A stretch of DNA of 64,000 bases, taken from positions 6,214,501-6,278,500 of the forward strand of contig NC_066267.1 of NCBI RefSeq assembly GCF_905404315.1. The letters run 5' to 3'. The stretch comes from Leptidea sinapis (lineage: Eukaryota > Arthropoda > Insecta > Lepidoptera > Pieridae). Each line of letters opens with the position of its first letter. Position 1 is the stretch's first letter. Positions 49,801 through 60,253 of the stretch are shown piece after piece. The translations under genes and the position numbers were made by a program. The notes below the pieces were generated by a model. It was not told where the DNA came from. It worked only from the letters and a program-made list of their open reading frames with translations, and ran no database searches.

Positions 49801-51775
49801 TTATGTATTTAGGGTTGTTTAGACCCTGTGATTTTGATGAAAAATGTCATATTTTGATTATAATCTAATCTTAAATATTCTTATATATTTCAGTCCACAA
49901 ATCAATGGTGTGTTTTTGTATGTGTGTGTGTATGTTTGTATTCAACATCTAGATATATAGTAGATTATGCTACATCAAAAGTCACTCAATATTTATACTA
50001 AACTGTTTTCCTCTTCATCATATTTCTCAAAGTTGAATTCATCGTTAGGATCAGTGGGTGGGGGTGCACTCCCCTCCCCTCCATCCTCATCATCATCATC
50101 ACTATTCTCTGTTAACCTGAAAATATTAAATAGTAAATTAGCTATATTTTTACTATGTCTCTCCAACTCCATAACATTCAATGGTCTATGTGCCATTGCA
50201 GATTGATTGAAGATGTCCGGTAGAATTCACTAACCTGTTTGTCTTACCAAATAATAAATAAAGTCTAATAAATTCCAATATTGACTTGCCCTATCTCGTT
50301 GAATCACTTAATTTTAACACTTTACATAATTCCAGATCACAAAGGATTTTTTCTCTGTGTGTGTACAAAAATAATACCTCATATTATAATCCCCTTGTGC
50401 GTATGTGTAGATATTATAATGAATTATCTCATAAAAATAAAAACCTAGACATATTTAGTCAAAGTTTGGCAGAATACAAGAATATTGTCAAAAAATAATA
50501 TATTTGAAATTATATTTATAAGACATAATATTGTAATCATTTTAAATGGTTTATGTGTAGTTTAATATTTTTCGTTTTTATGTTTATGCTATATTCAGAT
50601 ACTAAAATTTTGTTACCTTTTGTTGTAAATACATATATATATATATATTGTATACTATATTATTTAATTCAAAATTTATTGTCCACTGCTGGACAAAGAT
50701 CTCCATGACAACCGGTTGTGGGTGTCACAAGAGGTGACATAAGTGTGTCATGTCACACCAGAAAAGCACCATCCCATCTCATTCCGTGGGTGTTGCAAGA
50801 GGCGACTAAAGGATACAAATAACGGAAGATGGAAGAGCAACAGGACGAAGAAGACAACATAATAAAACCTAATGATAACATTAGAAAGTCCAAGAGAGCA
50901 CCATCATCACTGTAATCTGCCAAGTGGCGATTATGGCAAAACCCCCCAGGAAAACTTAAAAATAATAACAAGTAATATACTTTTAAAGGAAGGTAGGTAC
51001 ATACTTTAAATCATCTGCAGTTTGTTTTATTATCTTCTCCAGATCTTCTTCTGTTAATTCGATCTGAAATAACAATTCCTTAATGATTTCTTCTATTTCA
51101 TTAGCATAATATATTTAAGTTGAAAAAAATTGTTTATTGAAACCTTATACAATATATAAGACCTGGTATTTGTAGGAATATTTTTATGATTTAAATTTTT
51201 ATTTAATCAGTTTTAAAACAAAGAATGAGAGGATTTCCTATAACTACTTATATGATGTATTTAACAGATTCTAATTTTTCCAAGTCAAACAAGAAATTAT
51301 AAGAAGCTTCCAAAAAATTTTCAAAACAAAAGTATTACGTTATTCAAAAGAATTGTTAAAAAACGTTTGTGGTAAAGGTTACTATAACATAAATGACTTT
51401 CTTAATGATATCACAGATTGGGAATGGAGCGACCACCCTCAGGCTATTAAATAATAAGTTTAATTGTACAATGTTACTTTTTAAATGTTACTTTAATTGC
51501 AAAACATATTTTTGATGAAAAAAAAGCCCGCTGAGTTTGTTGCGCCCATTCTTCTCAACCTGAGGCATTCACTTTGGAATGGGTGGTAGTTTTTTTGACT
51601 TTCAATAAGCGATTTCACATCCTATTTTGAAAAAAATATTTGAATTTGAATATAAATCATAGGTAATTTTATTTTATTTATGTGTTCTAACCTTTTCTGG
51701 TACCGCCTTAGCTACACCTCGACGCACAAAATGCATACATGAAACCAGACTTATTGATGGCGTGTTTTCGTCCAT
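37821..51775 (-). CDS. Pwp1: Periodic tryptophan protein 1 homologue (complete)
   Basis: Nucleolar and chromatin-associated WD40 protein needed for rRNA synthesis and ribosome assembly (nclb in Drosophila). Thirteen exons, coding order: 51775-51692, 51063-51005, 50116-50004, 49669-49596, 49325-49220, 47967-47860, 47184-47010, 43628-43532, 42641-42468, 41152-41062, 39436-39358, 38649-38498, 37891-37821. They sum to 1383 bp, 460 aa (human 501), all in phase. Features: start MDENTPSISLVSCMHFVRRG; acidic tract NSDDDDEDGGEG; FEKYDEEE; EEDSFYVHHDMLLP; then WD repeats VLDLSWN, LASGSADNTVLLWDL, CFHPLEAQTLLSGA, EIERVTWDIHNP, MITAGTDGKLKTWDI. Exon 3's donor GTTTAG is weak but is the only one keeping frame. 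Exon 9 is GC-rich unlike its neighbours. Introns carry many transposons, two of them within about 20 bp of donors. Confidence 0.94.
39617..40219. mobile_element. Composite Helitron-like element with tandem repeats
   Basis: The left part 39617-40020 repeats 22551-22990 (inverted CTAG end, roughly 100-bp units with AAAATCGGTCCAGCCGT). The right part 40030-40219 is another element in plus orientation, ending TCGGGTCAGCTAG before host T. The unit thus carries Helitron-type 3' ends at both borders. It lies in PWP1 intron 10. Confidence 0.5.
40270..40540 (-). repeat. Family E repeat, copy 3 (inverted)
   Basis: ATTACAATGCAGTGCCGCTC and ATGCTTACACATTACTGTTT, inverse of 23035-23300. Confidence 0.6.
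40690..41010 (-). repeat. Family B LINE tail
   Basis: TCACCTGATGTTAGGTGATC, CATTCTCTTGCAACAC, then decayed coding text (LCNKLPCAVFPGRYH on the minus strand). It ends some 50 bp downstream of PWP1 exon 10. Confidence 0.6.
41860..42020 (-). repeat. tRNA-derived SINE, family S1 copy 2
   Basis: The minus strand has A box TAGCTCAGGTGGG and perfect B box GGTTCGAATCC in tRNA spacing, then a body shared with 19440-19640. Confidence 0.7.
42157..42451 (+). mobile_element. Helitron (Lep1-like), 16 bp from a PWP1 splice donor
   Basis: Starts TCCTACTAATATTATAAATA after host A and ends CCGGGTCAGCTAG before host T. The end at 42451 leaves 16 bp to the PWP1 exon border at 42468. 295 bp, non-coding. Confidence 0.8.
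42745..43005 (+). pseudogene. RTE-type LINE C-terminal fragment
   Basis: The frame ends ELMRAAQDRSSLRSLGEAFV and QQWTSSG-stop, the familiar end of RTE-type endonuclease/reverse-transcriptase proteins (usually WMRxAQDRxxWRxLGEAYVQQWT). Upstream, GPPQDGPKIWSRSAE is a decayed GRPPxRWxDD block. Severely 5' truncated; lies in PWP1 intron 8. Confidence 0.65.
43753..43783. repeat. 13-bp perfect hairpin
   Basis: GTTAGTTGGCACT and its exact inverse around a GCTGT loop, in PWP1 intron 7. Confidence 0.55.
44080..44240 (+). repeat. tRNA-derived SINE head
   Basis: TTGGCTCAGTTGGAAGAGCA (A box) and ACGGGTTCGAATGCCGC (B box). The acceptor stem pairs partly (TGCGG/CCGCA), but the anticodon arm is poor, so it is a SINE rather than a tRNA gene. 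Confidence 0.55.
44273..44610 (-). mobile_element. Non-autonomous Helitron, family H1 copy 2
   Basis: CTAGCAGACCCGACAAACG at the left and TTAGTATAGA at the right, close match to 6118-6463. The right flank is G instead of T. Confidence 0.7.
44753..45232. mobile_element. TIR element with 51-bp ends
   Basis: Arms 44753-44803 and 45182-45232 are inverse copies matching at 48 of 51 positions (AAGAGCC start, TTTTATAAAAGCTGAAAGTT inside). 480 bp, non-coding. No clear target duplication, so the superfamily is unknown. Confidence 0.7.
45240..46260. other. PWP1 intron 7, unclassified stretch
   Basis: AT-rich. A short LINE-tail fragment (GAGAAAATAAATGCCTTTTA) lies at 45811-45830. Otherwise nothing was recognised. 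Confidence 0.35.
46268..46502 (+). repeat. tRNA-derived SINE with ATT tail
   Basis: The head TAGCCCTGTGGCTAGTAGCC is followed by the B box CGCGTTCGAATCCCGG, a 150-bp body and a (TAT/ATT)n tail at 46480-46502. Confidence 0.65.
46554..46593. repeat. 40-bp direct repeat, left copy
   Basis: Identical to 46940-46979. The Helitron at 46594-46934 sits between the copies. Confidence 0.85.
46594..46934 (-). mobile_element. Non-autonomous Helitron, family H1 copy 3
   Basis: On the minus strand it starts TCTATACTAATATT and ends CGGTTCAGCTAG, between host A and T. A near match to 6118-6463. Confidence 0.78.
46940..46979. repeat. 40-bp direct repeat, right copy
   Basis: Perfect copy of 46554-46593 (AAATAAAAAAGATTGTAAAT, then ATAACTAGCTGTATTAAATA). 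Confidence 0.85.
47395..47850 (-). pseudogene. Family B LINE fragment beside PWP1 exon 6
   Basis: Minus-strand text continues PWP1 exon 6 in frame: LDPLALRRDVASLCVFYHIY, ECFEELFNLIP, TTRHKLGYHPHHLDVW and RQRSCDSSGVARECGWR up to 47456. It matches 24198-24653. The T run near 47400-47408 marks its 3' end. The upper border lies about 10-20 bp from the exon 6 donor at 47859. Confidence 0.7.
48155..48600 (+). pseudogene. LINE tail, family D copy 3 (coding end readable)
   Basis: The plus-strand frame reads NKGLLVTNSSRLHKIHNSFK, CIHFYNKVPATVQALSINKF and FIKKWLCRKSY, then a stop at about 48342. The 3' UTR contains GAGTTTCTTGCGCCGCTTCT and ends GAGAAAATAAATGCCTTTTA. Truncated; lies in PWP1 intron 5. 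Confidence 0.65.
48605..49215. other. PWP1 intron 5, unclassified stretch
   Basis: Very AT-rich, no recognised element. Confidence 0.35.
50120..50995. other. PWP1 intron 2, unclassified stretch
   Basis: AT-rich with a short (AT)n run near 50634-50648. The open frames at 50286 and 50753 show no domain and are treated as chance. Confidence 0.35.
51300..51655 (+). pseudogene. LINE tail, family A copy 3
   Basis: The plus-strand coding end reads LFKRIVKKRLCGKGYYNIND and FLNDITDWEWSDHPQAIK-stop (about 51350-51455). The 3' UTR has AAAGCCCGCTGAGTTTGTTG and ends in AAAATATTTGAATTTGAATA. It lies in PWP1 intron 1, antisense to the gene. Confidence 0.7.
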
Positions 51776-51920
51776 TTTTGGAAATATAATTTCTTAAAAA
51801 TTTATAAATTTAATCACACAGTGACAATAATATTATTGCAATTGCACGCTTTCATGCTCCCATTTAGTATTTATTATAATTTATAACCTTAAAATTAACA
51901 TTGACATATTACGACAATTG

Positions 51921-51933
51921 ACAATTTTTTTTT
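51921..51933. repeat. Candidate target duplication of the I-like LINE, left
   Basis: ACAA followed by T9, repeated at 57478-57490. It is T-rich, so the call is tentative. Confidence 0.35.
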
Positions 51934-52044
51934 TTTTTATATTAATTCGTTCTTTCGAACAGGCTATAGCCAGGGGCCTTACTGCCTTGTCGTTAGTATT
52001 TTCATTTCTTTGGTATTTATTATTTTCACTATTTTGTTTTACAA

Positions 52045-52300
52045 AAAGTCCAATCCAGTTTTCTCATTTCATCTTACATTATTTCCATTTTCCTTTTCCA
52101 ATTATGTATATTCGATAGCGAATATTTATAGTAGTTTCTTTCATCAAATCCAATCCAGTCTTAAAGTCATCAGTTATTTTACCATTTCCGTTAATGTATA
52201 ATTCTCTAAAGAATATTTTCCATATTTTCCTTTTAGTAAGTCCAAATCCAGTAATATAGTCTCTAATAATTTTCCCCTTTTCTTAAAGTCAAATCCAGTG
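52045..52300 (-). repeat. Tandem subrepeats in the LINE 3' UTR
   Basis: The word AGTC(C)AA(A)TCCAGT occurs near 52048, 52146, 52239 and 52288, the first three about 95-98 bp apart, with similar TTCC/TTTTCC-rich sequence between. It is about 2.5 units of a degenerate tandem repeat. Confidence 0.6.
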
Positions 52301-52449
52301 TAATTTGCATAACTTTTTAGAATAATACCTACCTATTTACATTATCTGTTCAGTTCGCGAATTGCGCTATGCTATTACTAGTTGTATATGTACAAGTTAT
52401 AACGTATTTACATAATTATAAACAAATTTACAACGTATGTATCTACAAA

Positions 52450-55400
52450 TTACAATGTATTTACAGTACTACATACAAATTTATACAAGGACATATAAGT
52501 TGATGTGTCCTTTAATAGATCTATTACTGAGAGCGGGATTATATTGGGTGCACCATATATTTCCAGTAGCTCATCCATCAGCACAAGGCGCTGTATGCCA
52601 AAGGACGAACAATCAAAAAAGATGTGATCCAGAGACTGATCTTGTTGCTTATTACAATGGTCACAAAAAGGAGAGGAGACAATTTTTTTGCGATGAAGAT
52701 GAAAATTCAATCGATAGTGACCAATACGCATTCGTGTTATTGTAGTATAGAACTTTCTGTGAGCGTTATTTTTAAACTTACAAAACCAGGGTGTGCTATT
52801 AACGGGATTATCTAACAAAGTATACGAATGAGCCTTATTTTCAACTTCTGTACAATTGTACCAATATCTTCCCCAAAGAAGAGTCATACGCTGTTTTAGA
52901 TTACTTATTATATCTGTATATGGTATGTTAATGTCTAGATCTTTGCAATCAGGATATAGGGATAGATCGGATATATTAATGATAGTTCTAGCTAGAAAAT
53001 CAGCGCTTTCGTTTCCTGCTACTCCTATATGGGACGGGACCCAAACGAAATCCACTTTAATATCGATTAAACATAGTTCGAACCACAATTCCTTTATAGC
53101 AAAAATGATGTAATTGATGTTAGCACTCATTTTGTTATTTGAAAAACTTTTTAACACACTCATACTATCACTAACTATTACCCACTTCTTATTAAGTTGA
53201 TTTTGTTTCTTAATATGCTTTAAAGCAAAAAGAATAGCGACGGCTTCAGCAGTAAAAATACTGGCATATCTATTAATCTTAAAGCCAATACCCTTCCTAA
53301 TTTCAGGAAGGTAGATTGCAAAAGAAACATTATTATTGTTTTTTGCGCCATCCGTATAAACAAATTTACAATTAGACCATTCTGACAATAATACATGAAC
53401 CTCCTCTTTTGAAGTTAAGTTTGGATCTATTACAACATTAATTGCAGAATATTTACATCGAAAAGAACCTGCAAGGCAGGGAAGTATATCATTATTCCGA
53501 TGAATATTTAAATCTTGTAGAAATTTAAAAAATGAAGAAAAATCTTGCAAGATAAACAACTGTCTCGGAAATGAAGACGATTGATAAGCAATAAGATTCT
53601 TAAGAAGATTGTTCGTCGGCAAGCTATAGAGCTTTAAAATAAATCTTTCTTTAAGATAACTAAATCTAATACACAAAGGAGGAAGGTTGGCCTCGATTTG
53701 CATAGCAGCTATTGGGCTAGTTTTAAGTGCACCCAATATTGTACGCATACATTTATTTTGTATTTTATCCAGACTATTAACAATTTTGCTGTCTGCGGCG
53801 AAACAATGAAAGCCATATTCAAAATGACTACGAATAAGCGATTTATACAAAATTAACAATATTTTAGGGTCCGCTCCCCACGACGTTGCACACAAAGATT
53901 TTAATACATTATAAGCTTTATTCGCTTTAATTATAACACTATCTGTATATTTTTTCCAAGAAAGTTTTGGAGTAAATGTTACACCTAGAAATTTTATGTC
54001 ACATGAAATAGGCAGTGGAATGCCATTGTATAAAATGGGAGGCAATATGATGCGTTTACGACCAATCACAAAGACTTTTGATTTGGTTGGATTTACATTT
54101 AAATTAAGATAAGAAAAGTATTGATATAAATTTACAAGTGCTTTATTAATAGTAGCGGCTAAATTAATCAGATCAACTCCCGATACATAGACAACTAAGT
54201 CATCTGCATACTGTAGGTTTACTATATTTGGCCCCAAAATAAGGTTCAATCGTCTTATGTACATAATAAAAATTAAAGGAGACAATATTCCCCCCTGACA
54301 AACACCTAGAGAAGAAAGTCGTGGTCCATACAAATGTTTATTAAATTTTACATATACTTTTCTGTCAGTCAAAAAGGATTGCATCCAATTTATTATTTTA
54401 CCTGGTATCCCTAACATTGATAACTCGTCACAAAGCACGGCAATATTTACACTATTGAAGGCACCTGAGATGTCAAAAAATACAGACAAAAGATATTGAT
54501 TACTTGCTAAACATTGATGCGCATCAAGCTGTAACTGCGCTATACTCTCCCTAGAAGACCGACCTTTGCGAAAACCAAACTGATTATTAGGCAAAAGACA
54601 ATTTTGTTCTATAAAGAACTCGAGACGTTGTTTTAGAAGCTGCTCAAATATCTTCCCAACACAAGACGTGAGAGCTATAGGTCTATAAGAGTCAGGTAAC
54701 ATTTTATTTTTGTCTGGCTTTAAAACTGGGATTAAACAGTCTGTTTTCCATTCTGCAGGAATAGTATTCTCCTTCCATAGGCGATTAAGATTATTTAAAA
54801 AGATGTTGAGACTGTGGCAATTAAGTTTTTTGAGTAAAATATATGGAATGGTATCAAGACCGAAGATGTATCTCTTCTAGTAAATAAAGCGGATTTTAGT
54901 TCTTGTAAAGAAAAAGGCTCTATCAAATATTTATTACTATCATTAACAACATTTACATAGTTAGTTAACTCATTTGATACAAAGTCAGAAGTATACTTTT
55001 GTAGAAAATCTGGAATCCAACTATCATTCAACACACTGTCAGGAATGTAAGTTTTGTTAAATTTGCGCATGTATTTCCAAATTGAAGACAAAGGAGTACA
55101 ACGATTAAATGAATTGCACAAGCCTATCCAGCTATTTCTTCTTTCACTTTTTAAGATAAGTTTTTTTAAAGCCCGCAATCTCTTAAACTCCACATAATTT
55201 TCATCAGTGGAGTTGTTTTTAAAATTAATGTAACCATTTTTAGCATTTAAAACTGCTTCTGTACACCTCTGATTCCACCAAGGCAACCAAGGATATTTAA
55301 AAGATTTTTGTGAACAAGAACTAGTAACATTATTACTATTAGAACTTTTGGAAAACAGACAGCTAGGGATTGACTGCTTGGCAGCAGAAAGTAAAATATT

Positions 55401-56237
55401 ACAAAAGGAATTAAAAGCATCTATTGAAGATAAAGTGTCAAATTTAACATCATCCAAATAAGAAACAACTAAGTTACTATACATATTCCAATTCACCTGC
55501 TTATAATTAGGGTGAGTGGGCAAATGTAGATTATTACATAATGTGTTTTGCAAACTAATACTATCACTACTTACTGCCATTTTTATTATTACAGGGAGAT
55601 GATAACTACTGCCCAGAGGACTGTCAATAACTGACCAGTCACATAAAAGAGCCAAAGATGGAGTTACCAAAGTCAAGTCAAGAGCATTAGGACGCCAAGA
55701 TGGAGATCCTATTGTGGTAGCTTGACCATTATTCAGAATAACAAGACCATTCTCATCTATAACCTCTAAAACATCTTTACCTCGAGGCAATGTATCAACA
55801 CATCCCCACAACATGTGATGAGCATTGAAATCACCTGCAAATATCATTGGCTCTGGAATGGACTAAATTAAACTGTTTAAATTGTTTTTATTAAATGGAG
55901 GATTTGAATTGGAAGGACTGTAAAAACTCACAATACTCAGTTCTTTGTTATTAATTTTAATTTTAATGCAAACATTTTGTAGAGCACTATCAAAATATGT
56001 ATTTATGTTAGAAAATGTGATATTATTATGAATAAAAATTGCTACACCATTGTGTTTATTACCACAATCATTCCTTATTGTGTTATAGCCTTTTATTAAA
56101 AAATACTGATGTGGTTTTAACCAAGTTTCCGAAATTATAGCAATATGGATATGATTTTCATATAAAAACCTTGTAAAAATAAGCCTATTACTAATAATAC
56201 TTTGAGCGTTCCACTGCACTATATTCAATGTATCCAT
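52450..56237 (-). pseudogene. ORF2 of I-like LINE: endonuclease, RT, RNase H
   Basis: ATG at 56237-56235, 8 bp after ORF1. APE endonuclease: NIVQWNAQSI, IAIISETWLKP, IFAGDFNAHHMLWGC, SSYHLPVI. Reverse transcriptase: SYRPIALTSCVGKIFEQLL, NQFGFRKGRSS, FFDISGAFNSV, GVCQGGILSPLIF, catalytic LQYADDLVVY (about 54200). RNase H: FVYTDGAKN, FTAEAVAILFALKHI, VIVSDSMSVLKSF, VWVPSHIGVAGNESADFLA, so the D-E-D-D residues are present. A final Cys/His motif CDHCNKQQDQSLDHIFFDC follows. Lesions: an in-frame TAG at 55865-55863 and a one-base loss near 54866. RT plus RNase H (752 codons from 54702) are uninterrupted. Not functional as read. Confidence 0.85.
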
Positions 56238-56245
56238 AATAACAA

Positions 56246-57365
56246 TTAACTAGATGTCTTTTTTCTAAAAGTGTTATTCAGAATTTCCTTAATACTATTT
56301 GAATTTATAGTTAACTTATCTTTATTCGTACAAATTTGTAAAACTGCTTCAACCAAGAGGTTCATAAATTTGTCAGATTTTATAAGATTGCTCAGGTGTG
56401 TGTCAATATACTTTGAGTTTAATTGAGGGAAAGCAGATTCATTGAAGAGATCTGAGTATCTAACACTACGGGACTTCACTTTGTTTTCTTCAATTTTTTG
56501 TTTTTTCAGAGGACAGGTAGATGAGATAGCTATGTGATCTCCACCACAGTTGGCACATTTTGTTAAAGTTTTTGGACACATTTTAAAATTGTGATTGTCA
56601 GAACATATGGAACAAACTTCATTGTTTCTACAAAATTTAGCAATATGGCCAAATTTCATACAGCGTAGACACTGTTTAATAGGGGGTACATATACATTAA
56701 CCTCATGCCTCCAGTGATCAAGTGTTACATACTCAGGTAACAACGTTGATGCAAATGTGACTGCAACAGTTTGCGTTGGAACAAAGGAGACAACACCCTG
56801 TGGGTCCTTTACTCGCCGCATGAACCTTCTCACAGCAATAACTTTTTTACTCGATGCAATTAATTGATGAATTTTTTTTGTTGGAGTAATCAGTGGGAAC
56901 AGAAGTAAGAACTCCAGTGACCTCCGTTTCAGAAGCCGGAATTGAGGCAACCATCTCCAACTCGCTAAGTAACTTTTCATTTTTTAAAAATACATTCGCA
57001 TTGTTAGGCAGGTCAAAGGTAACACCAACTTTAAAAGCATTAACGGACCTCAGGTGCAACACACCCGATACGCAATGCCTCCTGATTCCATTTGACAGAC
57101 CCAACCTGTCCTTGTCTGATATTTTGACTTCACCCTGCTTGCGATTGAGAAATACAATAAATTCCTTCTTATTTGAATTTTCGTCGTACAACCTATAATA
57201 ATTTGTCGCTCTATAAGGGGTATACTTCTCTTTATCCTTTCTTCTTACAATGAGACGTTCAGTCACCTCCGCGTCAGATACCGAGGATTCGGATAGGGGA
57301 AGTTCGTCTGCTGGTTCTGCGTCGCTCTGGCCGTTCTTCGGCCTTTTACCTGTACGCTTCCCCAT
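56246..57365 (-). pseudogene. ORF1 (gag-like) of I-like LINE
   Basis: Starts at ATG 57365-57363 (MGKRTGKRPKNGQSDAEPAD). The frame shifts at an A8 homopolymer near 56875-56882 and continues to the stop at 56246. Three zinc-knuckle-like motifs lie near 56520-56690: CLRCMKFGHIAKFC (CCHC), CSICSDNHNFKMC and CANCGGDHIAISSTC. It would bind the element RNA in the RNP. The homopolymer shift could be a sequencing artefact. Confidence 0.75.
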
Positions 57366-57477
57366 GGCGATGGGGAAGCGCACTTAACAATTTATATATA
57401 CAAAAATCGAATATTTATAAACCAGGATAAACAATTTACAAGTATGAAAAATATATGCACTATGAACAATAATTTAA

Positions 57478-58430
57478 ACAATTTTTTTTTGTATAAGCGC
57501 GCCTTCCTTCGTTCACTCGTTCCCGCCCGCTAGCAGTAGAAACTGTAAATATGTCAAATAAAAATGACGATCTATGGTTAGGTTTTGACATTTTTAAAGT
57601 TGGGATGTGGAGGACAAAATCGATTTTCGAGCGATTTTGAAATAAATGCGACGAATGGTCTATCTTATAAATATATCATTCTAAATATCGATTTCCTTGA
57701 GACTGTATTTTCGAGTTATTGGTTGTTATTATACTAAAATTAAATAAGAAATATGTGACTCAACGGTTTCTCTTACACGTAATGATTGATATTTTTTTGA
57801 ACTAAAACTTCTTTAGGCGTGACTTGGGGGAAACTCAGAATATTTTTCTGACGGAAGTAACGTTAATACTTTACGTTAATTTTTCTTCGTCCATCGGACA
57901 GGCAAAATGTCCGTGCCCGTAGAGATATATTCGTTAATATTCAATAACAACGTTATATCGATATGTGTGATATTAATAATTTCATTATTTTTATTCAATT
58001 ATTTATTAATAACACGGCTTTAATTAATGTAAGTATATATGTAATGGTATAAATTAAAACCTTTTAAGAATATAAATTGTTATAAACTGGATGTCCTAGA
58101 ATAGAACAAACAAGGGCAAACGAAAATAACATATTTTGTCTATGAGCTTTCAGATAAGCATAAAATGTATATTTTATATGTATCTATTAATTATTCAAAA
58201 AGTTAATTATAATTAGGTTTTACTTCAATCGCGCGTAAAGATTACACGCACACACTTCTTTATTTTAATTGAGACTTAATATTTGTCCATAATGGTTACT
58301 ACATTAATAATTATCTTAAAAACTATGTTACTAATGAATCCATATAAATAACAGTACAAAAATTTAAAAGTAATCAAAATAAAATTTAAGAATGAATTGG
58401 TGCACAACCCATGTCACGTTAAGATCAAAG
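57478..58430. other. Former PWP1 upstream region and spacer
   Basis: The GC-richer stretch 57497-57535 (GCGCGCCTTCCTTCG, CCCGCCCGCTAGCAG) would have abutted the PWP1 5' flank before the LINE arrived. The rest is AT-rich without recognisable features. Confidence 0.35.
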
Positions 58431-58436
58431 AAATTG

Positions 58437-58958
58437 TCAAAATGAATATAGCTCTCCTAATCTTCGTAAATGTTTTTTTTTGCACTTGTCAACACTTTTT
58501 TCCAAACTATAGCGTGGCATTTTCGCAGGCATTGTGCAGAATAACATATTATTTTTTCTCCATTCGTGATTGTTGACGGGGACCCATATCAGTTCAATAA
58601 TGTTATATTGGCAGTGATGTGTTGGCAAATCGATGACTATATCGCCTTTTTCCTTTGCAATATCATCCAAAATGTAAGCTGGCTTTTGGCATTTGTAGAT
58701 ACTAACTTCAGTAATTCGTTTTTTAGCATCGTCTCGTTGGCTTCTATGCCTTTGCTTTTCAGATATATGGATAATTTCATGTTTCGGTTTGTTTTGTTGT
58801 TTTTCACTGTCATGATTATAACATGCAGCCATTTTAAAAATATTTAGAATCAAACACCACTCCTTAAAATTATCGAAATTTATTTCTTCATAGACTTCTA
58901 TGGATGAATGCAAGAAGGCAAATAGGCATAAAACCTGAAGACGTCCCAGCATAAGCAA
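58437..58958 (-). pseudogene. DDE-type transposase C-terminal relic
   Basis: The minus-strand frame contains GDIVIDLPTHHCQYNIIELI followed by W, like the RLPPYHCxxNPIEL-x-W block of Tc1/IS630-like DDE_3 transposases common in insect genomes. Upstream (AYILDDIAKEKG) also fits. The N-terminal catalytic parts are absent and the remaining sequence is unrelated or decayed. Confidence 0.5.
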
Positions 58959-58959
58959 T

Positions 58960-59280
58960 TATAATTCTCTGTCTTTTGTCTTCAAGTACTTTTTTACGTT
59001 TTTATCAATTATTAATACATATTTTGAAGTAAAACTAAATTATTATCATCTAACACCCCGTGATTTCTTTAGTGTGACATAATCTAATATCCCTTTTTAA
59101 TATATTTTTAGGTAATAAGCGCAATCTCCTTCCTCTAAAAACTTATTAACAAGTTATACTAACAAGACAATTCCATGTTAAAAAATAAAATTGTTAAAAA
59201 TATAAAAAACCAAAAAGAAACCAAAACGGTATGTAATCGATGAAATAGCAGCAGAATATGGTCATATTGTCCTTAGGATT
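58960..59280. other. AT-rich spacer
   Basis: No feature recognised. Confidence 0.3.
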
Positions 59281-59284
59281 CTTC

Positions 59285-59590
59285 TATATACCAGTGGGAG
59301 GCTCCTTTGCACAGGATGCCGGCTAGATTATGGGTACCACAATGGCACCTATTTCTGCCGTGAAGCAGTAATGTGTAAGCATTACTGTGTTTCGCTTCGG
59401 GCGCCGTAGCTAGTGAAATTACTGGGCAAATAATACTTAACATCTTATGTCTCAAGATGACGAGCGCAGTTGTAGTGCCGCTCAGAATTTTCGGGTTTTT
59501 CAAGAAACCTGAGCGGTATTGCATTGAAATAGGCAGGGCGCATCAATTACCATCAGCTGAACGTCCTGCTCATCTCGTCTTTTTCCCTTC
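59285..59590 (+). repeat. Family E repeat, copy 4
   Basis: GCCGTGAAGCAGTAATGTGT, GTGAAATTACTGGGCAAATA, TGAGCGGTATTGCATTGAAA and AACGTCCTGCTCATCTCGTC, as in the other three copies. Confidence 0.6.
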
Positions 59591-59599
59591 CATATAATT

Positions 59600-60253
59600 C
59601 CTTCCCTCCATAATAAAAGGCAATGCTGCAAGAAACAATACAAGCCACACAAAACAATTCACAGCGAAGCATCTAAACTATTTTATTTGTATGCAAATAA
59701 AACTTAATACCATACCATACCAAGAAAGTAAAACAATGTTAATATTTTGTTATCTTCCTGTTTAAATAATATATTACACCTTTTTTTACATATGAGAATA
59801 TTTTTACCCATTATTTCAAATCTGTGGCACAATCGTAGTAATCGTTGTTATGTGTGGCACATCACTATACTCATGTCTAAACCCGTCTATGAAGTACATA
59901 CAAAGAGGATAAGTGAGTAAGATTAGTGTTATATGGCAGTCAGTAGTGCGTTTGTAATTTGTGTGTAAGCGTCACGACGAAATCCATGACACCATTGCTT
60001 ATGTAACCTACCCATAGACCAAATGAATCTATCTCGTATGTAGGTAGGTATATACGTATGGCGGCCTGACAGCTGTCTCTGAAATTAACACAGAGTACGT
60101 AATTTTTTTTTGTTGAGCTAGTTGTGACAAAGATTATATGATGGCGCGTGTCTCCTCGATTTTCTCTTCAAAATAAATAAATTTGGAAAAATATTTATTA
60201 ATTTTCTTGTATTGTGAATATCGTGTGGACTATAAAATTGTAGTATTATTTTA
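59600..60253. other. Upstream region of the THAP gene
   Basis: Presumed promoter and 5' UTR. No clear TATA or initiator could be singled out. Confidence 0.3.

Larger units (their letters stand above)
51934..57477 (-). mobile_element. Near-intact I-like LINE
   Basis: About 5.5 kb, minus strand, with a short 5' UTR, ORF1 (zinc-knuckle gag-like protein), ORF2 (endonuclease, reverse transcriptase, RNase H), a 3' UTR with tandem repeats and a terminal A run (T run 51925-51938 on the plus strand). The RNase H domain points to the I group. Only three coding lesions were found. It lies about 160 bp upstream of the PWP1 start codon, in the same orientation. Confidence 0.8.

Noticed and set aside
52437..53113. 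Plus-strand ORFs over the LINE
   Set aside because: Antisense shadows of the RNase H region of ORF2.
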